DNA of 64,000 bases from assembly GCF_003050865.1 (NCBI RefSeq), contig NZ_QAOK01000011.1, positions 1-64,000 on the forward strand, given 5' to 3'. Positions 8,887 through 19,048 of this stretch are shown piece after piece. The position numbers and the translations under genes are program-made. The stretch's first letter is position 1. Each line of letters starts with the position of its first letter. Under the pieces are notes generated by a model. That model saw only the letters and a program-made list of their open reading frames with translations, did not search any database and was not told where the DNA came from. The stretch is from Nitrosospira multiformis (GTDB taxonomy: Bacteria > Pseudomonadota > Gammaproteobacteria > Burkholderiales > Nitrosomonadaceae).

Positions 8887-9846
8887 TTACCAGCGGATTA
8901 ATGCCGCTCCCCAGGTAAAACCTCCCCCCACGCCTTCCAGAAGCACATGCTGGCCAGATTTGATGCGCCCGTCTCGGACAGCGATATCGATGGCCAATGG
9001 AATCGAGGCGGCGGAAGTGTTACCGTGCTTATCCACGGTGGCGACGACCTTATCCATGGAAATGCCGAGTTTTTTTGCGGTCGAAGCAATAATACGGATA
9101 TTGGCCTGATGCGGAATCAGCCAATCGATATCCGATGACTCCAGGTTGTTTTCAGCCAAAGCCTCGTGTACGACTTCTTCCAGAACCTTTACCGCAAACT
9201 TGAAAACCGTATTACCCTCCATCACGACAAAGGGTTTACCTTGCACTTTGCCGCCACAGATGTTAGCCGGTGCGGAAAGAATCTTGCTCTGGCTCCCGTC
9301 CGCATGCAAATGCGTTGAAAGGATTCCGGGCTGTTCATCGCCCCTCAACAGCACAGCGCCCGCGCCGTCACCAAACAGTACGCAAGTGTTGCGGTCGCTC
9401 CAGTCCAGTATGCGTGAATAGACTTCTGCGCCGACAACCAGCGCCGTCCGGCATTTCCCGGTTCGAATGAACATATCTGCAGTGGCAAGCGCGTAGATAA
9501 AACCGCTGCATACCGCCTGTACATCAAATGCTGCGCAATCCCCGATACCGAGCTTATCTTGCAGGATGCATGCCGTGCTGGGAAATATCATGTCGGGCGT
9601 GGTGGTGGCGACAATCACCAGTTCGATCTCCCGCGGATCGATCCCACCTGCCTTTATTGCTTCACGGCTCGCATTCAAAGCGAGATCGCTTGCCATTTCC
9701 GAGTCGGCGGCGATATGCCGTTGCGCAATGCCGGTACGGGTCCGGATCCACTCGTCGCTCGTGTCGACAATGCGCTCCAGATCATGATTAGTGAGAATTT
9801 TATCGGGCAAATAACTGCCGGTTCCAATGACTCTGGCATACTTCAT
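8887..9846 (-). CDS. fabH: 3-oxoacyl-ACP synthase III
   Basis: 319 residues, initiation condensing enzyme using acetyl-CoA and malonyl-ACP. Catalytic cysteine in [12 protein letters not shown] (about 113), histidine in [11 protein letters not shown] (about 245) and asparagine in [12 protein letters not shown] (about 275). [13 protein letters not shown] near the N-terminus is typical. Its ATG overlaps the plsX stop (ATGA), indicating translational coupling. About 150 bases separate it from fabD. Confidence 0.96.
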   Translation of the reverse strand: MKYARVIGTGSYLPDKILTNHDLERIVDTSDEWIRTRTGIAQRHIAADSEMASDLALNASREAIKAGGIDPREIELVIVATTTPDMIFPSTACILQDKLGIGDCAAFDVQAVCSGFIYALATADMFIRTGKCRTALVVGAEVYSRILDWSDRNTCVLFGDGAGAVLLRGDEQPGILSTHLHADGSQSKILSAPANICGGKVQGKPFVVMEGNTVFKFAVKVLEEVVHEALAENNLESSDIDWLIPHQANIRIIASTAKKLGISMDKVVATVDKHGNTSAASIPLAIDIAVRDGRIKSGQHVLLEGVGGGFTWGAALIRW

Positions 9847-10904
9847 ACCGGACTCTCTTCCGCCAACGATTGGGTGTAAGAGGAGGATGACATGGATTGA
9901 TGCGGTAATTGCGCCACCCGCTCGCTTATATGGCGCAACATTCCGCCCCGTACTTCATCCACGGCGCGCGCAATCGCAAAACCGAATGCCCGCCTGTCAG
10001 CCGAACCATGGCTCTTGATGACGATGCCGCGGAGTCCGAGCAGACTAGCCCCGTTGTAGCGCCGGTGATCGACACGGCGCTTGAAGGCTCTGATCACGGG
10101 CATGGCGATAAGCCCCGCAAGTTTAGTGAGAAGGTTCCGCCTGAATTCTTCGCGCAGGTAATGCGAGAGCATTTGCGCTACGCCTTCCGAGGTTTTCAGC
10201 GCAACATTGCCGACGAAGCCATCGCACACAACCACATCGGTCGTTCCTTTATAGATGTCGTTTCCCTCGATATTTCCGTAGAAATTAAGCCCACTGTCAC
10301 GTAGCAGTTCCGCCGCGCGCTTCACCACATCATTTCCTTTGATCTCTTCCTCGCCGATATTCAACAAACCGATGCTCGGTTTTTCCTTGTTCTCGATACT
10401 CGAGACCAAGGTGGCGCCCATCACACCGAATTGAAGCAGATGCTCCGCAGTGCAATCCACGTTTGCGCCGAGATCAAGCACATAGGTGTGCCCTTTCATG
10501 GTGGGCAATACCACCGCAAGAGCCGGCCGATCGATACCCGGGAGCGTCTTCAACACAAACCGGGAAGTCGCTAACAATGCTCCGGTGTTACCGGCGCTGA
10601 TGCAGGCCTGAGCTTCACCGCTCTTGACCAGGTCGAGCGCAACGCGCATCGAAGAATTTTTTTTACCCCGCAACGCCGTCGCTGGAGATTCGTCCATGCC
10701 GACGACCTCGCTTGCAGCATGAATCCTGAGCCGAGGGTTCTGCGTACACCTCATGGCACGCAGCTCGGATTCGATAACATCGGACAACCCTACCAGAACC
10801 ACGTCGATCGCAGGGTTGCGCTGGAGATAGTCGACGACTGCGGGAACCGTCACATGAGGGCCGTGATCGCCGCCCATGCAGTCTACAGCTACGGTTATAG
10901 TCAA
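9843..10904 (-). CDS. plsX: Phosphate acyltransferase PlsX
   Basis: 353 residues. Starts [15 protein letters not shown], the family hallmark, with the block [14 protein letters not shown] in the middle. It converts acyl-ACP to acyl-phosphate for glycerol-3-phosphate acylation by PlsY. The start is TTG (10902-10904) with AAGGG 6 bases before it. It is preceded by rpmF and overlaps fabH by four bases, the conserved rpmF-plsX-fabH arrangement that links phospholipid and ribosome supply. The C-terminal tail after residue ~335 is variable. Confidence 0.95.
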   Translation of the reverse strand: MTITVAVDCMGGDHGPHVTVPAVVDYLQRNPAIDVVLVGLSDVIESELRAMRCTQNPRLRIHAASEVVGMDESPATALRGKKNSSMRVALDLVKSGEAQACISAGNTGALLATSRFVLKTLPGIDRPALAVVLPTMKGHTYVLDLGANVDCTAEHLLQFGVMGATLVSSIENKEKPSIGLLNIGEEEIKGNDVVKRAAELLRDSGLNFYGNIEGNDIYKGTTDVVVCDGFVGNVALKTSEGVAQMLSHYLREEFRRNLLTKLAGLIAMPVIRAFKRRVDHRRYNGASLLGLRGIVIKSHGSADRRAFGFAIARAVDEVRGGMLRHISERVAQLPHQSMSSSSYTQSLAEESPV

Positions 10905-10958
10905 TTTCTGCCCTTGAGGCCGGAATAAACTTCGGACCGAAAAATCAACGGGCGAAAT

Positions 10959-11138
10959 TCAATCTTCTTTTGTTTTGACGACCTTTTTGCCGCGATAATA
11001 GCCGGTGGGACTGATGTGATGACGCAAATGCACCTCACCCGTGCCGGAGTCAACCGACAGAGAGGTCGTCCTCAGAAAATCATGCGACCGGTGCATGCCC
11101 CGCTTGGAGGGGGACTTCTTGTTTTGTTGCACTGCCAT
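10959..11138 (-). CDS. rpmF: 50S ribosomal protein L32
   Basis: 59 residues, read directly from the sequence. Begins [20 protein letters not shown], with [17 protein letters not shown] later. No cysteines, so it is the zinc-free form. Component of the large ribosomal subunit. It lies 21 bases downstream of yceD and 54 bases upstream of plsX, as in Escherichia coli. GGAG lies just before the ATG. Confidence 0.96.
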   Translation of the reverse strand: MAVQQNKKSPSKRGMHRSHDFLRTTSLSVDSGTGEVHLRHHISPTGYYRGKKVVKTKED

Positions 11139-11159
11139 AAATTCAACTCCTCAATAAAT

Positions 11160-11666
11160 TCAATGCGTTTTTTTCAGTGCCGCCAGAGCGGCAAAGGGAG
11201 ATACTTCCCTTATTGCCTTCCCCTCCTCCCGTCCGCCAGACGTGCATTCGCTCTGTTCGTGGCGTGGAGATACGGGCAGACCCAGAATGATTTCATCCTC
11301 GATAAGCGCCAGAACATCCATGTCGGGCTGAGCCAGAATGCAGTCCACGTACTTGTCCTCATCAAAGCTCTGGAGCTCTTGCTCATTTTGCGCCAGTAGC
11401 AACTCTGTATGGATGTCGAGCACATGTTCGAGTTCCTCCAGGCAACGCTGGCATTGGAGGTTTACGACACCTTGAATGTCTACGCGCAAAACTGGCCTTC
11501 TGTTTTCATCCAGCGCTCCAATAACCGCATATCCCAACTCACCGGAGTTGTTAACCAGATAATCCTGCAGACGCTGAAATCCGGCAATTGCGATCTTACC
11601 ACGGCACACTTCTGCCTTACACGCGAAATCCAGGGAATCTATGACGAGCGGGACACCCATAAACAT
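11160..11666 (-). CDS. yceD: YceD / DUF177 family protein, likely 23S rRNA accumulation factor
   Basis: 168 residues from the ATG at 11664-11666. The open frame extends about 90 codons further upstream, but that part lacks family resemblance. Central CQRCLEELEH (a CxxC) and an acidic stretch before LIEDEIILGLPVSPRHE are the DUF177 hallmarks. The family is needed for normal 23S rRNA levels and is nearly always cotranscribed with rpmF, as here (21-base gap). Divergent from maf. A second ATG two codons later is possible. Confidence 0.88.
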   Translation of the reverse strand: MFMGVPLVIDSLDFACKAEVCRGKIAIAGFQRLQDYLVNNSGELGYAVIGALDENRRPVLRVDIQGVVNLQCQRCLEELEHVLDIHTELLLAQNEQELQSFDEDKYVDCILAQPDMDVLALIEDEIILGLPVSPRHEQSECTSGGREEGKAIREVSPFAALAALKKTH

Positions 11667-11915
11667 TGCGCTCTTGTCTTCTACCGGCTTCAAAATCTCG
11701 CTGCTTTTCTGGAAATACCCCATATTGCGGTTACCCTGACATAGGACATAACTTCTTATATGCTTTATATCCGCAAGTCGCGCCTGATACTCAATTGATG
11801 TCGGCGCACACTTGGTATTACAATCCTGGTCAATTTGCAGCGTTACACGGCGCGCATGATATATTTTTTGCCCTTGAGTGTCAAAAAAGCTCCCTCCCCT
11901 CCAAAATAATAAACA

Positions 11916-12512
11916 TTGAAAACAAAGCAGATTGCGCAACAGCTTATATTAGGGTCCAGTTCCATTTATCGCCGGGAGCTTCTCCAGCGCCTGCAGATCC
12001 CCTTCGACGTCAGTAATCCGGATATCGATGAAACGCCTCTGCCCGGTGAAAGTCCGGACGCTACTGCCGTTCGCCTGGCTGCTGCGAAAACCCGTGCAGT
12101 TGCAGCAACTCATCCCGGCGCTTTAATTATTGGCGCCGACCAGGTGGCGGTTTTCGAAGGTATCCAGCTCGGAAAACCACTGAACCATCACAACGCAACC
12201 CGGCAGTTGCAGCTTGTCCGTGGAAAAGAAGTTCTGTTTTATACTGCACTTTGCCTTTTCAACAGCGATCAAAGCAACATGCAGGCACGCCTCGTGCCCT
12301 CTCGTATCAAATTCCGTCTGTTAAGCGATCATCAGATAGAAAATTATCTCGATAAGGAACAACCGTATCACTGTGCCGGCAGTGCGAAGCTCGAAGGACT
12401 GGGGATCGCGCTGATAGAGCATATGGAAAGCGAGGATCCCACTGCATTAATCGGTTTACCGCTCATTGCGCTTGTTGAAATGCTGATGCTTGAAGGTGTC
12501 GAGATAGTTTGA
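11916..12512 (+). CDS. maf: Maf-like nucleotide pyrophosphatase (YceF type)
   Basis: 198 residues. [27 protein letters not shown] and [12 protein letters not shown] are the Maf active-site blocks (S-S-x-x-R, E, D-Q). YceF-type Maf proteins hydrolyse modified or non-canonical NTPs such as m7GTP. The start appears to be TTG at 11916; no ATG or GTG is available ahead of the conserved LILGSSS. Its stop overlaps the start of the next gene (TTGA), so the two are coupled. Divergent from yceD, same order as E. coli yceF-yceD-rpmF. Confidence 0.9.
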   Translation: MKTKQIAQQLILGSSSIYRRELLQRLQIPFDVSNPDIDETPLPGESPDATAVRLAAAKTRAVAATHPGALIIGADQVAVFEGIQLGKPLNHHNATRQLQLVRGKEVLFYTALCLFNSDQSNMQARLVPSRIKFRLLSDHQIENYLDKEQPYHCAGSAKLEGLGIALIEHMESEDPTALIGLPLIALVEMLMLEGVEIV

Positions 12513-13231
12513 GTACAGGAACGCTCTATCTTATCCCTGCACCACTAGGCAACAGCGATATTGGCTGGATAGTGCCTCCCGCGGTTCGTGAATGTATTGC
12601 GCGGCTTGATCATTATATTGTCGAGCATCCAAAAACAGCCAGGCAATTCCTGAAACAGGTGGGCTGTGCTCTCCCTTTGCAGCAGATTACCATGCAGGTG
12701 TTGGACGAACACACTCACGCCAGGGAATTTGAGAACCTGCTTGCGCCACTGCTCGCGGGAATAGATACAGGATTGTTATCGGAAGCTGGCTGCCCCGCAA
12801 TAGCCGATCCGGGAGCTGGATTGGTGCGCCTCGCTCACCAGAAGAATATCCAGGTAGTTCCTCTCGTCGGTCCCTCCTCCATTCTTCTCGCGCTGATGTC
12901 CTCCGGATTGAATGGCCAGCGCTTTGCGTTTCATGGCTACCTGCCGGTTGAAAATAGCAAGCGTATAAAAAAAATCCTTGAACTGGAAAAGAACTCCATC
13001 ACCGGCAATCAAACCCAGATATTCATCGAAACGCCTTATCGCAACCAGAAGTTGCTGGAGGCGATCACTGCCGCCTGCCGCGAAGGAACGGCTCTCTGTA
13101 TCGCATGCAATCTCACCCTTGCAGACGAATTCATCGCAACCAGGACCATCAAGGAGTGGAAGCGCGTCTCGCCCGAACTCAGCAACAAACCTGCTGTCTT
13201 TTTGTTGCATGGGGGGCGCCCGAGAGCGTAG
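12509..13231 (+). CDS. SAM-dependent methyltransferase of the tetrapyrrole methylase (RsmI-like) family
   Basis: 240 residues. [12 protein letters not shown] at the N-terminus and [32 protein letters not shown] and [10 protein letters not shown] are the SAM-binding blocks of the family that includes RsmI (16S rRNA C1402 2'-O-methylation). The sequence diverges from true RsmI ([12 protein letters not shown], shorter), so it is probably the second, uncharacterised paralogue. The TTG start overlaps the maf stop. The last six residues, GGRPRA, and the stop lie inside a GC-rich repeat unit, so the original C-terminus may have been replaced. Confidence 0.8.
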   Translation: MSTGTLYLIPAPLGNSDIGWIVPPAVRECIARLDHYIVEHPKTARQFLKQVGCALPLQQITMQVLDEHTHAREFENLLAPLLAGIDTGLLSEAGCPAIADPGAGLVRLAHQKNIQVVPLVGPSSILLALMSSGLNGQRFAFHGYLPVENSKRIKKILELEKNSITGNQTQIFIETPYRNQKLLEAITAACREGTALCIACNLTLADEFIATRTIKEWKRVSPELSNKPAVFLLHGGRPRA

Positions 13232-13320
13232 TCCGAGGGGCCCGCAAGCGGGATTGGGCAGGGCGCCCCGAAGCGAGGCACGAGGGACCCGTGAAGCGGG
13301 ATCGGGCAGCGGAGGGGCGC
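13211..13320. repeat. Imperfect tandem GC-rich repeat (two ~50-bp units plus start of a third)
   Basis: Unit 1 (13211-13260) and unit 2 (13261-13313) align at roughly 80% by eye. Both have a GGCGCCC core, a CCGAGGGG/ACGAGGGA block and a hairpin (CCCGCAAGCGGG or CCCGTGAAGCGGG), and both end GGGATYGGGCAG. A third copy starts with GGGGCGCC at 13314. Each unit contains its own palindromes, as in REP/BIME-type intergenic repeats. The first unit covers the end of the methyltransferase gene. Confidence 0.75.
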
Positions 13321-13343
13321 CGCGACCGCGCCCCTATGTCAGG

Positions 13344-13373
13344 GTGTACGCTTAGGGAAAGCGTATCGTACAC
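13344..13373. repeat. Interrupted inverted repeat
   Basis: GTGTACG at 13344 pairs with CGTACAC at 13367-13373, and CTT pairs with AAG closer in, leaving a bulge. The loop is AGGGA. It sits in the 260-base gap between the convergent methyltransferase and sppA genes and is followed by a short T run (13381-13385). It may serve as a transcription end on the plus strand. The rest of the gap (13374-13493) shows no gene. Confidence 0.4.
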
Positions 13374-13493
13374 AGAGTACTTTTTCCCCGCACGGTCGCC
13401 TTGCAGTTTCCCGTTTCGGGGTCGCATCTTCCTTCGGAGCCACTGCTCCACCCGCCACGGTCGCCCCGAGAATAATCTGGCGAAATATCCGGA

Positions 13494-14444
13494 TTAGTGG
13501 AATCCCGCACTCGTTCCCAAACCACTCAGCGTTTCCGCCAAGACTCCTCCAAAGCGCTTGGCGAGGCGCTCGGCAACTCCTTCGCGGGTCGTGTAGTCGA
13601 CAATGTGTTCCGCCTTGATAATTTCCCGCGCCACGTACTCCGCGCTGCCCATTCCGTCAGCAAGCCCCAGTTCGACACTTTTTTGACCTGTCCATACCTT
13701 GCCGCTGAATATTTCCGGCTTTTCTTTCAGGCGTTCGCCCCGGCCTTGCTGAACTACCTGAATGAATTGCTCATGGATATCACCCAGCATTTTCTTTGCA
13801 TATTCCTCCTGCTCGCGATTGTTGGGAGAAAATGGATCGAGAAAGGCCTTGCTTTCCCCTGCCGTGATCAGCCGCCTTTCGATACCAAGCTTTTCCATTG
13901 CTTTCGTGAAACCGAACCCGTTTATCAGGACGCCGATGGAACCAATAATACTTGCCTTGTCCACATATATCTTGTCGGCGGCAACTGCTACATAATAGCC
14001 CCCTGAAGCGCAGATATCTTCCACGACCGCGTAGAGCGGTATTTCAGGATATTCTGCACGCAGGCGGCGTATCTCATCATTGATGTATCCTGCCTGGACG
14101 GGACTTCCCCCAGGACTGTTGATGCGCAGGATCACACCCTGCGTTTTTGCGTCCTTGAATGCCTGCTGCAAACCTGCGGTAATGTTTTCCGCGCTGCTGA
14201 TGCTGTCGGGAGAGATTACACCGCGCAAATCGACGAGAGCGGTATGCTTGCCGGAAATGGACATACTACTGTCCTCAAACCAGCCAAGACCGAAAAATAG
14301 CAGGATAAACAGCCAGATAAAAGTAATAGACTTGAAAAATACCCCCCACTGCCGCGTGCGGCGCTGTTCCTGCAAGGTGGAGAACACCAGCTTTTCCAGC
14401 ACCTGCCTGTCCCAATCTTCATTTCGATTCTGTGAATCAGACAT
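13494..14444 (-). CDS. sppA: Signal peptide peptidase SppA, short (S49) form
   Basis: 316 residues, one-domain S49 serine peptidase. N-terminal membrane segment (about 35-55, FIWLFILLFFGLGW). INSPGGSPVQAG, the nucleophile serine in ICASGGYYVAVAAD (about 147) and the general-base lysine in AGESKAFLDPFS (about 199) form the Ser-Lys dyad. It degrades cleaved signal peptides in the inner membrane. About 120 bases downstream of rluC on the same strand. E. coli SppA is twice as long; this half-length type is common in betaproteobacteria. Confidence 0.92.
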   Translation of the reverse strand: MSDSQNRNEDWDRQVLEKLVFSTLQEQRRTRQWGVFFKSITFIWLFILLFFGLGWFEDSSMSISGKHTALVDLRGVISPDSISSAENITAGLQQAFKDAKTQGVILRINSPGGSPVQAGYINDEIRRLRAEYPEIPLYAVVEDICASGGYYVAVAADKIYVDKASIIGSIGVLINGFGFTKAMEKLGIERRLITAGESKAFLDPFSPNNREQEEYAKKMLGDIHEQFIQVVQQGRGERLKEKPEIFSGKVWTGQKSVELGLADGMGSAEYVAREIIKAEHIVDYTTREGVAERLAKRFGGVLAETLSGLGTSAGFH

Positions 14445-14566
14445 AATTATTTCGATCCTTCAAGTCAAATAAAGCGCCCTGCCGCAGCGACAGGCCACAA
14501 ACATAAAACCGCCAAAACTGCTCATTGGCTTCCGCCCCCGGCCACCATACCTGTAGCGATCTCTAG

Positions 14567-15610
14567 TCAGGAGAACGTCCTTTCCGCCGGAAACTTCGAT
14601 GGTTTATCGTGGTTATCCATCGCATTCAGAAATTTTTGCAGATCATCCGGCAGCGGCGCTTCGAGACGAAGTTTTTCATGCGTAACGGGATGCGTGAATT
14701 CGACCGCCCGGGCATGGAGAAACATGCGCTCCAAACCAGGAACACGCCGGGCAATATCCTTATTCAAGGCAAAATCACCATACTTGTCATCTCCCGCTAT
14801 AGGAAACCCGAGATAGGCAAGGTGCACGCGAATCTGATGGGTACGCCCGGTTTTCAGTTCAGCCTCCAGCAGGCTGAAGCTCAGCCAAGATTTTCGCAGG
14901 ATGAAAATAGTATGGGCGCTCATTCCACCTTTTTTTTTATCTGCATCCTTTTCCACTGCTACACGCCGCTCGCCGGCGGGTGTCAGATATTTTCTGAGCG
15001 ACAGCCTGACACTCTGTCGTGCATTACGCCACCGCCCCTTGACCAGGGTCAGGTAGTGCTTTTCCACCTCTCCAGCACGAAGTTGTTGATGCAACTCTAC
15101 AAGTGCCGGCCGGTTCTTGGCAAGAAGCAATACGCCGGAAGTTTCCCTGTCCAGTCGATGCACGAGTTCCAGAAACCTCCAGTCAGGATGCTGGGCGCGC
15201 AATTGCTCTATCACTCCGAAACTTATGCCGCTTCCTCCATGCACGGCAACTCCGGGAGGCTTGTTGACGGCAATCAGTGCATCATCCTCGAACAAAACCT
15301 GGAATGCAATAAAACCCGGTTTGCTCAATTTCTTCGGGGGCGGCGCCGATCTTTCCACCATTCTCACCGGAGGTATGCGAACGGTATCTCCAGACTGGAG
15401 ATGGTAGTCCGGAGCGGCTCGCTTGCTGTTAATCCGCACCTGCCCGCTGCGCAACAACTGGTAGATGTGACTTTTGGGCACGTTTTTCAAGCGTTTGATT
15501 AAAAAATTATCAATACGCTGCCCTTTGCTGTCCTCCCCTATGATTTCCTTCACCGCAGGACTTGGAGGAAATTCTTTGCGTAAATCTTTAACTCTACTTA
15601 TACTTGTCAA
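14567..15610 (-). CDS. rluC: 23S rRNA pseudouridine synthase RluC/RluD family
   Basis: About 347 residues. An S4 RNA-binding domain (GQRIDNFLIKRLKNVPKSHI, about 30-80) is followed by the RluA-family catalytic domain with the aspartate in ELVHRLDRETSGVLLLAK (about 150) and GRTHQIRVHLAYLGFPIAGD. It converts uridines in 23S rRNA (955/2504/2580 in E. coli) to pseudouridine. It is divergent from rne, as in E. coli, which argues for RluC. The start is uncertain: TTG at 15610 without a clear ribosome site, or GTG 57 bases later. Confidence 0.9.
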   Translation of the reverse strand: MTSISRVKDLRKEFPPSPAVKEIIGEDSKGQRIDNFLIKRLKNVPKSHIYQLLRSGQVRINSKRAAPDYHLQSGDTVRIPPVRMVERSAPPPKKLSKPGFIAFQVLFEDDALIAVNKPPGVAVHGGSGISFGVIEQLRAQHPDWRFLELVHRLDRETSGVLLLAKNRPALVELHQQLRAGEVEKHYLTLVKGRWRNARQSVRLSLRKYLTPAGERRVAVEKDADKKKGGMSAHTIFILRKSWLSFSLLEAELKTGRTHQIRVHLAYLGFPIAGDDKYGDFALNKDIARRVPGLERMFLHARAVEFTHPVTHEKLRLEAPLPDDLQKFLNAMDNHDKPSKFPAERTFS

Positions 15611-16044
15611 GTCAGGGTTCCAGCCTATCCTTTATCCGGTGCACGAGGTGGTACTGTTGATGGGATTTTATCCGAGGGAAAAGAGCTGACCCCAAGATAT
15701 GGTTAATGTCGCTCACCAATAAAGTAGCGATAGTAATGGATTTACGCGCTCAAAGCACACGTCGATTTCAGTTTTCAGTTTCGAAGCGCCTGGTTACGGG
15801 CAGCCCTAGTCGAAACCTGATTGAAACTAATTTCCTGGTTCTGCTTGCGAAATAAAGCAGGGCCACAGTGACAAGCCAGAGAATAAGCCAGAGAAGTGGC
15901 CATTTTTAACAAGCAGCTACTAATAAGCAGCTACCACGCCATGATCAAGTTGTCTGACTAAAAGCTCTCGTATACGCGCGCAGGACATGTTTTCCTGCGC
16001 GCGTAGGCTGTCTGCCCGTGACTAGAGCGCGGGAGGCATAAAAA
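15611..16044. promoter_or_regulatory. Divergent rluC/rne intergenic region with structured rne leader
   Basis: 434 bases without a gene. Three ordered elements lie upstream of rne. GGCCAC (15861-15866) pairs with GTGGCC (15896-15901) and is followed by ATTTTT, a terminator- or attenuator-like element; its loop holds a near-duplicate AAGCCAGAGAA. AAGCAGCTAC is repeated at 15911 and 15927. A perfect 12-bp inverted repeat lies at 15974-16004. E. coli rne has a ~360-base leader through which RNase E controls its own mRNA; a similar role here is inference. No clear promoter could be fixed. Confidence 0.55.
15974..16004 (+). promoter_or_regulatory. Perfect 12-bp hairpin in rne leader
   Basis: ACGCGCGCAGGA pairs without mismatch with TCCTGCGCGCGT around a seven-base loop (CATGTTT). 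It lies 40 bases before the rne ATG and about 27 bases before the GGGAGG ribosome site at 16031-16036. There is no T run, so it is not a terminator; a leader RNA structure or a protein-binding palindrome is more likely. Confidence 0.65.
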
Positions 16045-18966
16045 ATGAAACGCATGTTATTTAATGCGACACAGCCGGAGGAATTGCGTGTCGCTATTGT
16101 CGACGGTCAAAAACTCATCGATCTCGACATTGAATCTGCCGGCAAGGAACAACGCAAGAGCAATATCTACAAAGCTGTTATCACCCGTCTTGAACCAAGC
16201 CTCGAAGCCGCCTTCGTCGAGTACGGGGGTGAGCGGCATGGTTTTCTGCCGTTCAAGGAAATTTCCCGCTCTTATTTGAAAGAGAGCCCGGACCCGGGTC
16301 GGGTTCGAGTCCAGGACGCGCTTCATGAAGGCCAGGAGCTCATCGTCCAGGTGGACAAGGACGAACGGGGAACAAAAGGAGCCGCACTTACCACCTATAT
16401 CTCACTCGCGGGCCGTTATCTGGTGCTGATGCCCAATAACCCGCGCGGGGGAGGTGTCTCGCGCCGCATAGAGGGCGAAGATCGCGCCGAACTGCGCGAT
16501 GTCATGTCGCATTTGAACATTCCCCAAGGCATGAGCATCATAGCCCGGACGGCAGGGATAGGACGCAGCGAAGAAGAGTTGCAGTGGGACCTCAACTACC
16601 TGCTGCAGTTGTGGCGCGCTATTGAAGATGCTTCCAAAGGCCAGAGCGGCGCTTTCCTGATTTACCAGGAAAGCAGCCTCGTCATCAGGGCAATTCGGGA
16701 TTACTTCAATCAGGAAATCGGTGAAATCCTGATTGACACGGAAAGCATCTATGAGCAGGCATGCCAGTTCATGGGGCATGTCATGCCAGGCAATGTAGCG
16801 CGGGTCAAGCTCTATCGCGACGACGTGCCCCTGTTTTCCCGCTTTCAAATCGAACACCAGATCGAAACCGCATATTCACGACAGGTTACCCTTCCTTCAG
16901 GTGGGTCGATCGTGATCGATCATACGGAAGCCCTGGTATCGGTGGACGTAAATTCAGCCCGTGCCACCCGTGGTTCCGACATCGAACAGACGGCCTTGGC
17001 TACCAATTTGGAGGCGGCAGACGAAATTGCGCGGCAACTGCGGCTGCGCGACCTCGGGGGCCTTGTGGTGATCGACTTTATTGACATGGAAGTTTCGCGC
17101 AACCAGCGCGAGGTGGAAAACCGGTTGCACGACGCGTTGCGCTACGATCGGGCACGCGTGCAGATGGGCAAGATTTCCCGCTTCGGTTTGCTCGAATTAT
17201 CGCGCCAGCGACTGCGGCCTTCCCTGGGTGAAAGCAGCTACATTTCCTGTCCACGCTGCCACGGCACCGGTCACATCCGGGGCACCGATTCCTCGGCGTT
17301 GCATATCCTCAGAATCATTCAGGAAGAAGCGATGAAGGAAAATACGGCGGTGCTGCATGCTCAGGTGCCGGTAGATGTAGCGACCTACCTGCTGAACGAA
17401 AAACGTGCGGAAATTCATGCAATCGAAGCACGCCTGAAAGTAAGTGTCGTTCTGATTCCCAACATCCATCTCGAAACGCCCAATTACAGCATCACGCGCC
17501 TGCGTCATGACGACGTAAAACTTGGTGAAGTTCAGACGAGTTATCAGTTGGTGGAGAAACCGCCCCAGGAGATCCCCCTCCCTTCTAGCGGACAGGAAGC
17601 CAAGCCTGTGCGGCAACAGGCAGCGGTAAGAGGCATCACGCCGTCCCAACCTGCGCCGATACGCGAGCAAAAACCGCAGCATGAACCGGAACCGCTTTCC
17701 CTGCTCGATAAAATATTCGGCTGGTTTAAACAGGGGGGGGTCGGCGAAAAGACTGTTCGGCACGAACCGGCTGCCGCTGCTGCACATCGTGAGGAACGGG
17801 GCCAGGGACGCCGCGACCGCCGGGAAGGACGCAACGGTGAAAGTGAAAAGGCGGCACGCACCGCCCAACGTCCACGTGATGAGCGCGCAGCGCGCGGGAG
17901 CGAAGTCGGCCCAGGCGGTGCCCCAGGGTCGGTGCGCGAAGCTGTGCCCCAGCGCCAGGAACGCAGCGAGGCAAAAACTCCGGGCGAAAAAGCTGCTGCT
18001 AAAAAGCATCCCCGGCCGCAGCGTGAAGAAAAACCGCGGACGGACCTCAAGCTCTCTTCCGAGCAACCGTCCGCCACGGAAGAAGTCGTACAGTCAAGTG
18101 AGGAAGGCAGCCGCCGCAGACGGCGTGGTGGCAGGCAACGCGACCGGAGCGAGCGCCCGGATCGTGCAGCGCGTGAAGCCGGGCAGACAATTGCAAAGGA
18201 TTCTCCTTTCCAGCAATCTGCCGATCAGGTCGCGCATGAGGACAATCCTGCGGCGGATATCATTTCGAGCCCGATAAATGGAACACCGTCGCTTGCCCTG
18301 GCTTCTGTCCTCCTGGACGAAAAAGAGGCATTGATGGAATCCCCTGCGGGGGCAAGGGATGACACCCATTCCGCACCTTTGCATGCGGATAGAGCTCTGC
18401 CGGTGGTTGTGCCCGAAGTTGTGCCCGAGGTGGCTGCAGTGGAATCTGCCCCTGCTCCGGCAACTACGATAACCGAAAAAGTGGCTCCAGCGAATGAACA
18501 CCAGATTGCTTATGAGCCATCCGACAAGCTGTCTGAGGACCGGAGGGAGGCAGCGACCAAAGCAGCGGTTATGGGTGCGTCGATTTTAATGGCATCAGAA
18601 CCGCCGGTATCAGAGCCGCCGGTTGAAGCAGCAAGGAGCGTTCCGGAGGACGACACCTCTAGGGTTCTCGTGAGCGCCCTGGAAATGGCTATGCCCCGTG
18701 CAGAAACCGCAGAAATCGAACAGGAAGAAGTTCCTGCACAAGAGGGGCAGCAAGCTGAGCCTCCTCAGCAACCAGGGGCCACGCAATCCCTCGATTTAAG
18801 TGCAGCGGGCCTGATCATGATCGAGACCCTTCCCGAAAAGATAAGACCTGCTGAAACTGAAACTGAAGCGGAAGCAATGAAAGCGCAGCCTCGACGTAAA
18901 AGAACGCCTCCTCCACCGGTAATCGAGCAGCACGAATCGTTGGTACAGGTCGAAACCCATAAGTAA
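16045..18966 (+). CDS. rne: Ribonuclease E
   Basis: 973 residues. The N-terminal half is catalytic: S1 domain (about 35-120), RNase H/DNase I-like parts with metal-binding aspartates in [15 protein letters not shown] (about 300) and [10 protein letters not shown] (about 343), and the Zn-link [10 protein letters not shown] (cysteines about 402 and 405) for tetramer assembly. The C-terminal half (about 510-973) is low-complexity, rich in R, E, P and A, and should be the disordered degradosome scaffold. It starts mRNA decay and rRNA/tRNA processing at the inner membrane. GGGAGG stands 8 bases before the ATG. Length and scaffold point to RNase E rather than RNase G. Confidence 0.96.
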   Translation: MKRMLFNATQPEELRVAIVDGQKLIDLDIESAGKEQRKSNIYKAVITRLEPSLEAAFVEYGGERHGFLPFKEISRSYLKESPDPGRVRVQDALHEGQELIVQVDKDERGTKGAALTTYISLAGRYLVLMPNNPRGGGVSRRIEGEDRAELRDVMSHLNIPQGMSIIARTAGIGRSEEELQWDLNYLLQLWRAIEDASKGQSGAFLIYQESSLVIRAIRDYFNQEIGEILIDTESIYEQACQFMGHVMPGNVARVKLYRDDVPLFSRFQIEHQIETAYSRQVTLPSGGSIVIDHTEALVSVDVNSARATRGSDIEQTALATNLEAADEIARQLRLRDLGGLVVIDFIDMEVSRNQREVENRLHDALRYDRARVQMGKISRFGLLELSRQRLRPSLGESSYISCPRCHGTGHIRGTDSSALHILRIIQEEAMKENTAVLHAQVPVDVATYLLNEKRAEIHAIEARLKVSVVLIPNIHLETPNYSITRLRHDDVKLGEVQTSYQLVEKPPQEIPLPSSGQEAKPVRQQAAVRGITPSQPAPIREQKPQHEPEPLSLLDKIFGWFKQGGVGEKTVRHEPAAAAAHREERGQGRRDRREGRNGESEKAARTAQRPRDERAARGSEVGPGGAPGSVREAVPQRQERSEAKTPGEKAAAKKHPRPQREEKPRTDLKLSSEQPSATEEVVQSSEEGSRRRRRGGRQRDRSERPDRAAREAGQTIAKDSPFQQSADQVAHEDNPAADIISSPINGTPSLALASVLLDEKEALMESPAGARDDTHSAPLHADRALPVVVPEVVPEVAAVESAPAPATTITEKVAPANEHQIAYEPSDKLSEDRREAATKAAVMGASILMASEPPVSEPPVEAARSVPEDDTSRVLVSALEMAMPRAETAEIEQEEVPAQEGQQAEPPQQPGATQSLDLSAAGLIMIETLPEKIRPAETETEAEAMKAQPRRKRTPPPPVIEQHESLVQVETHK

Positions 18967-18993
18967 AAGCTCGGTTCAACCTGATTCACGAAA

Positions 18994-19020
18994 AAAGGCG
19001 GGATAGACTCTCCCGCCTTT
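18994..19020. terminator. Bidirectional terminator between rne and the convergent phosphatase run
   Basis: AAAGGCGGGA (18994-19003) pairs perfectly with TCCCGCCTTT (19011-19020) around a seven-base loop. The minus-strand transcript ends in TTTTTT, the plus-strand one in TTTAT. It lies 27 bases after the rne stop and 29 bases after the tiny ORF on the other strand. Confidence 0.85.
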
Positions 19021-19048
19021 ATACACATCGATATCGCGGCATCGACAC

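Noticed and set aside
11667-11939. Extending YceD to the 259-residue open frame
   Set aside because: The extra ~90 residues have no DUF177 features and include scattered cysteines in an AT-rich intergenic stretch divergent to maf.
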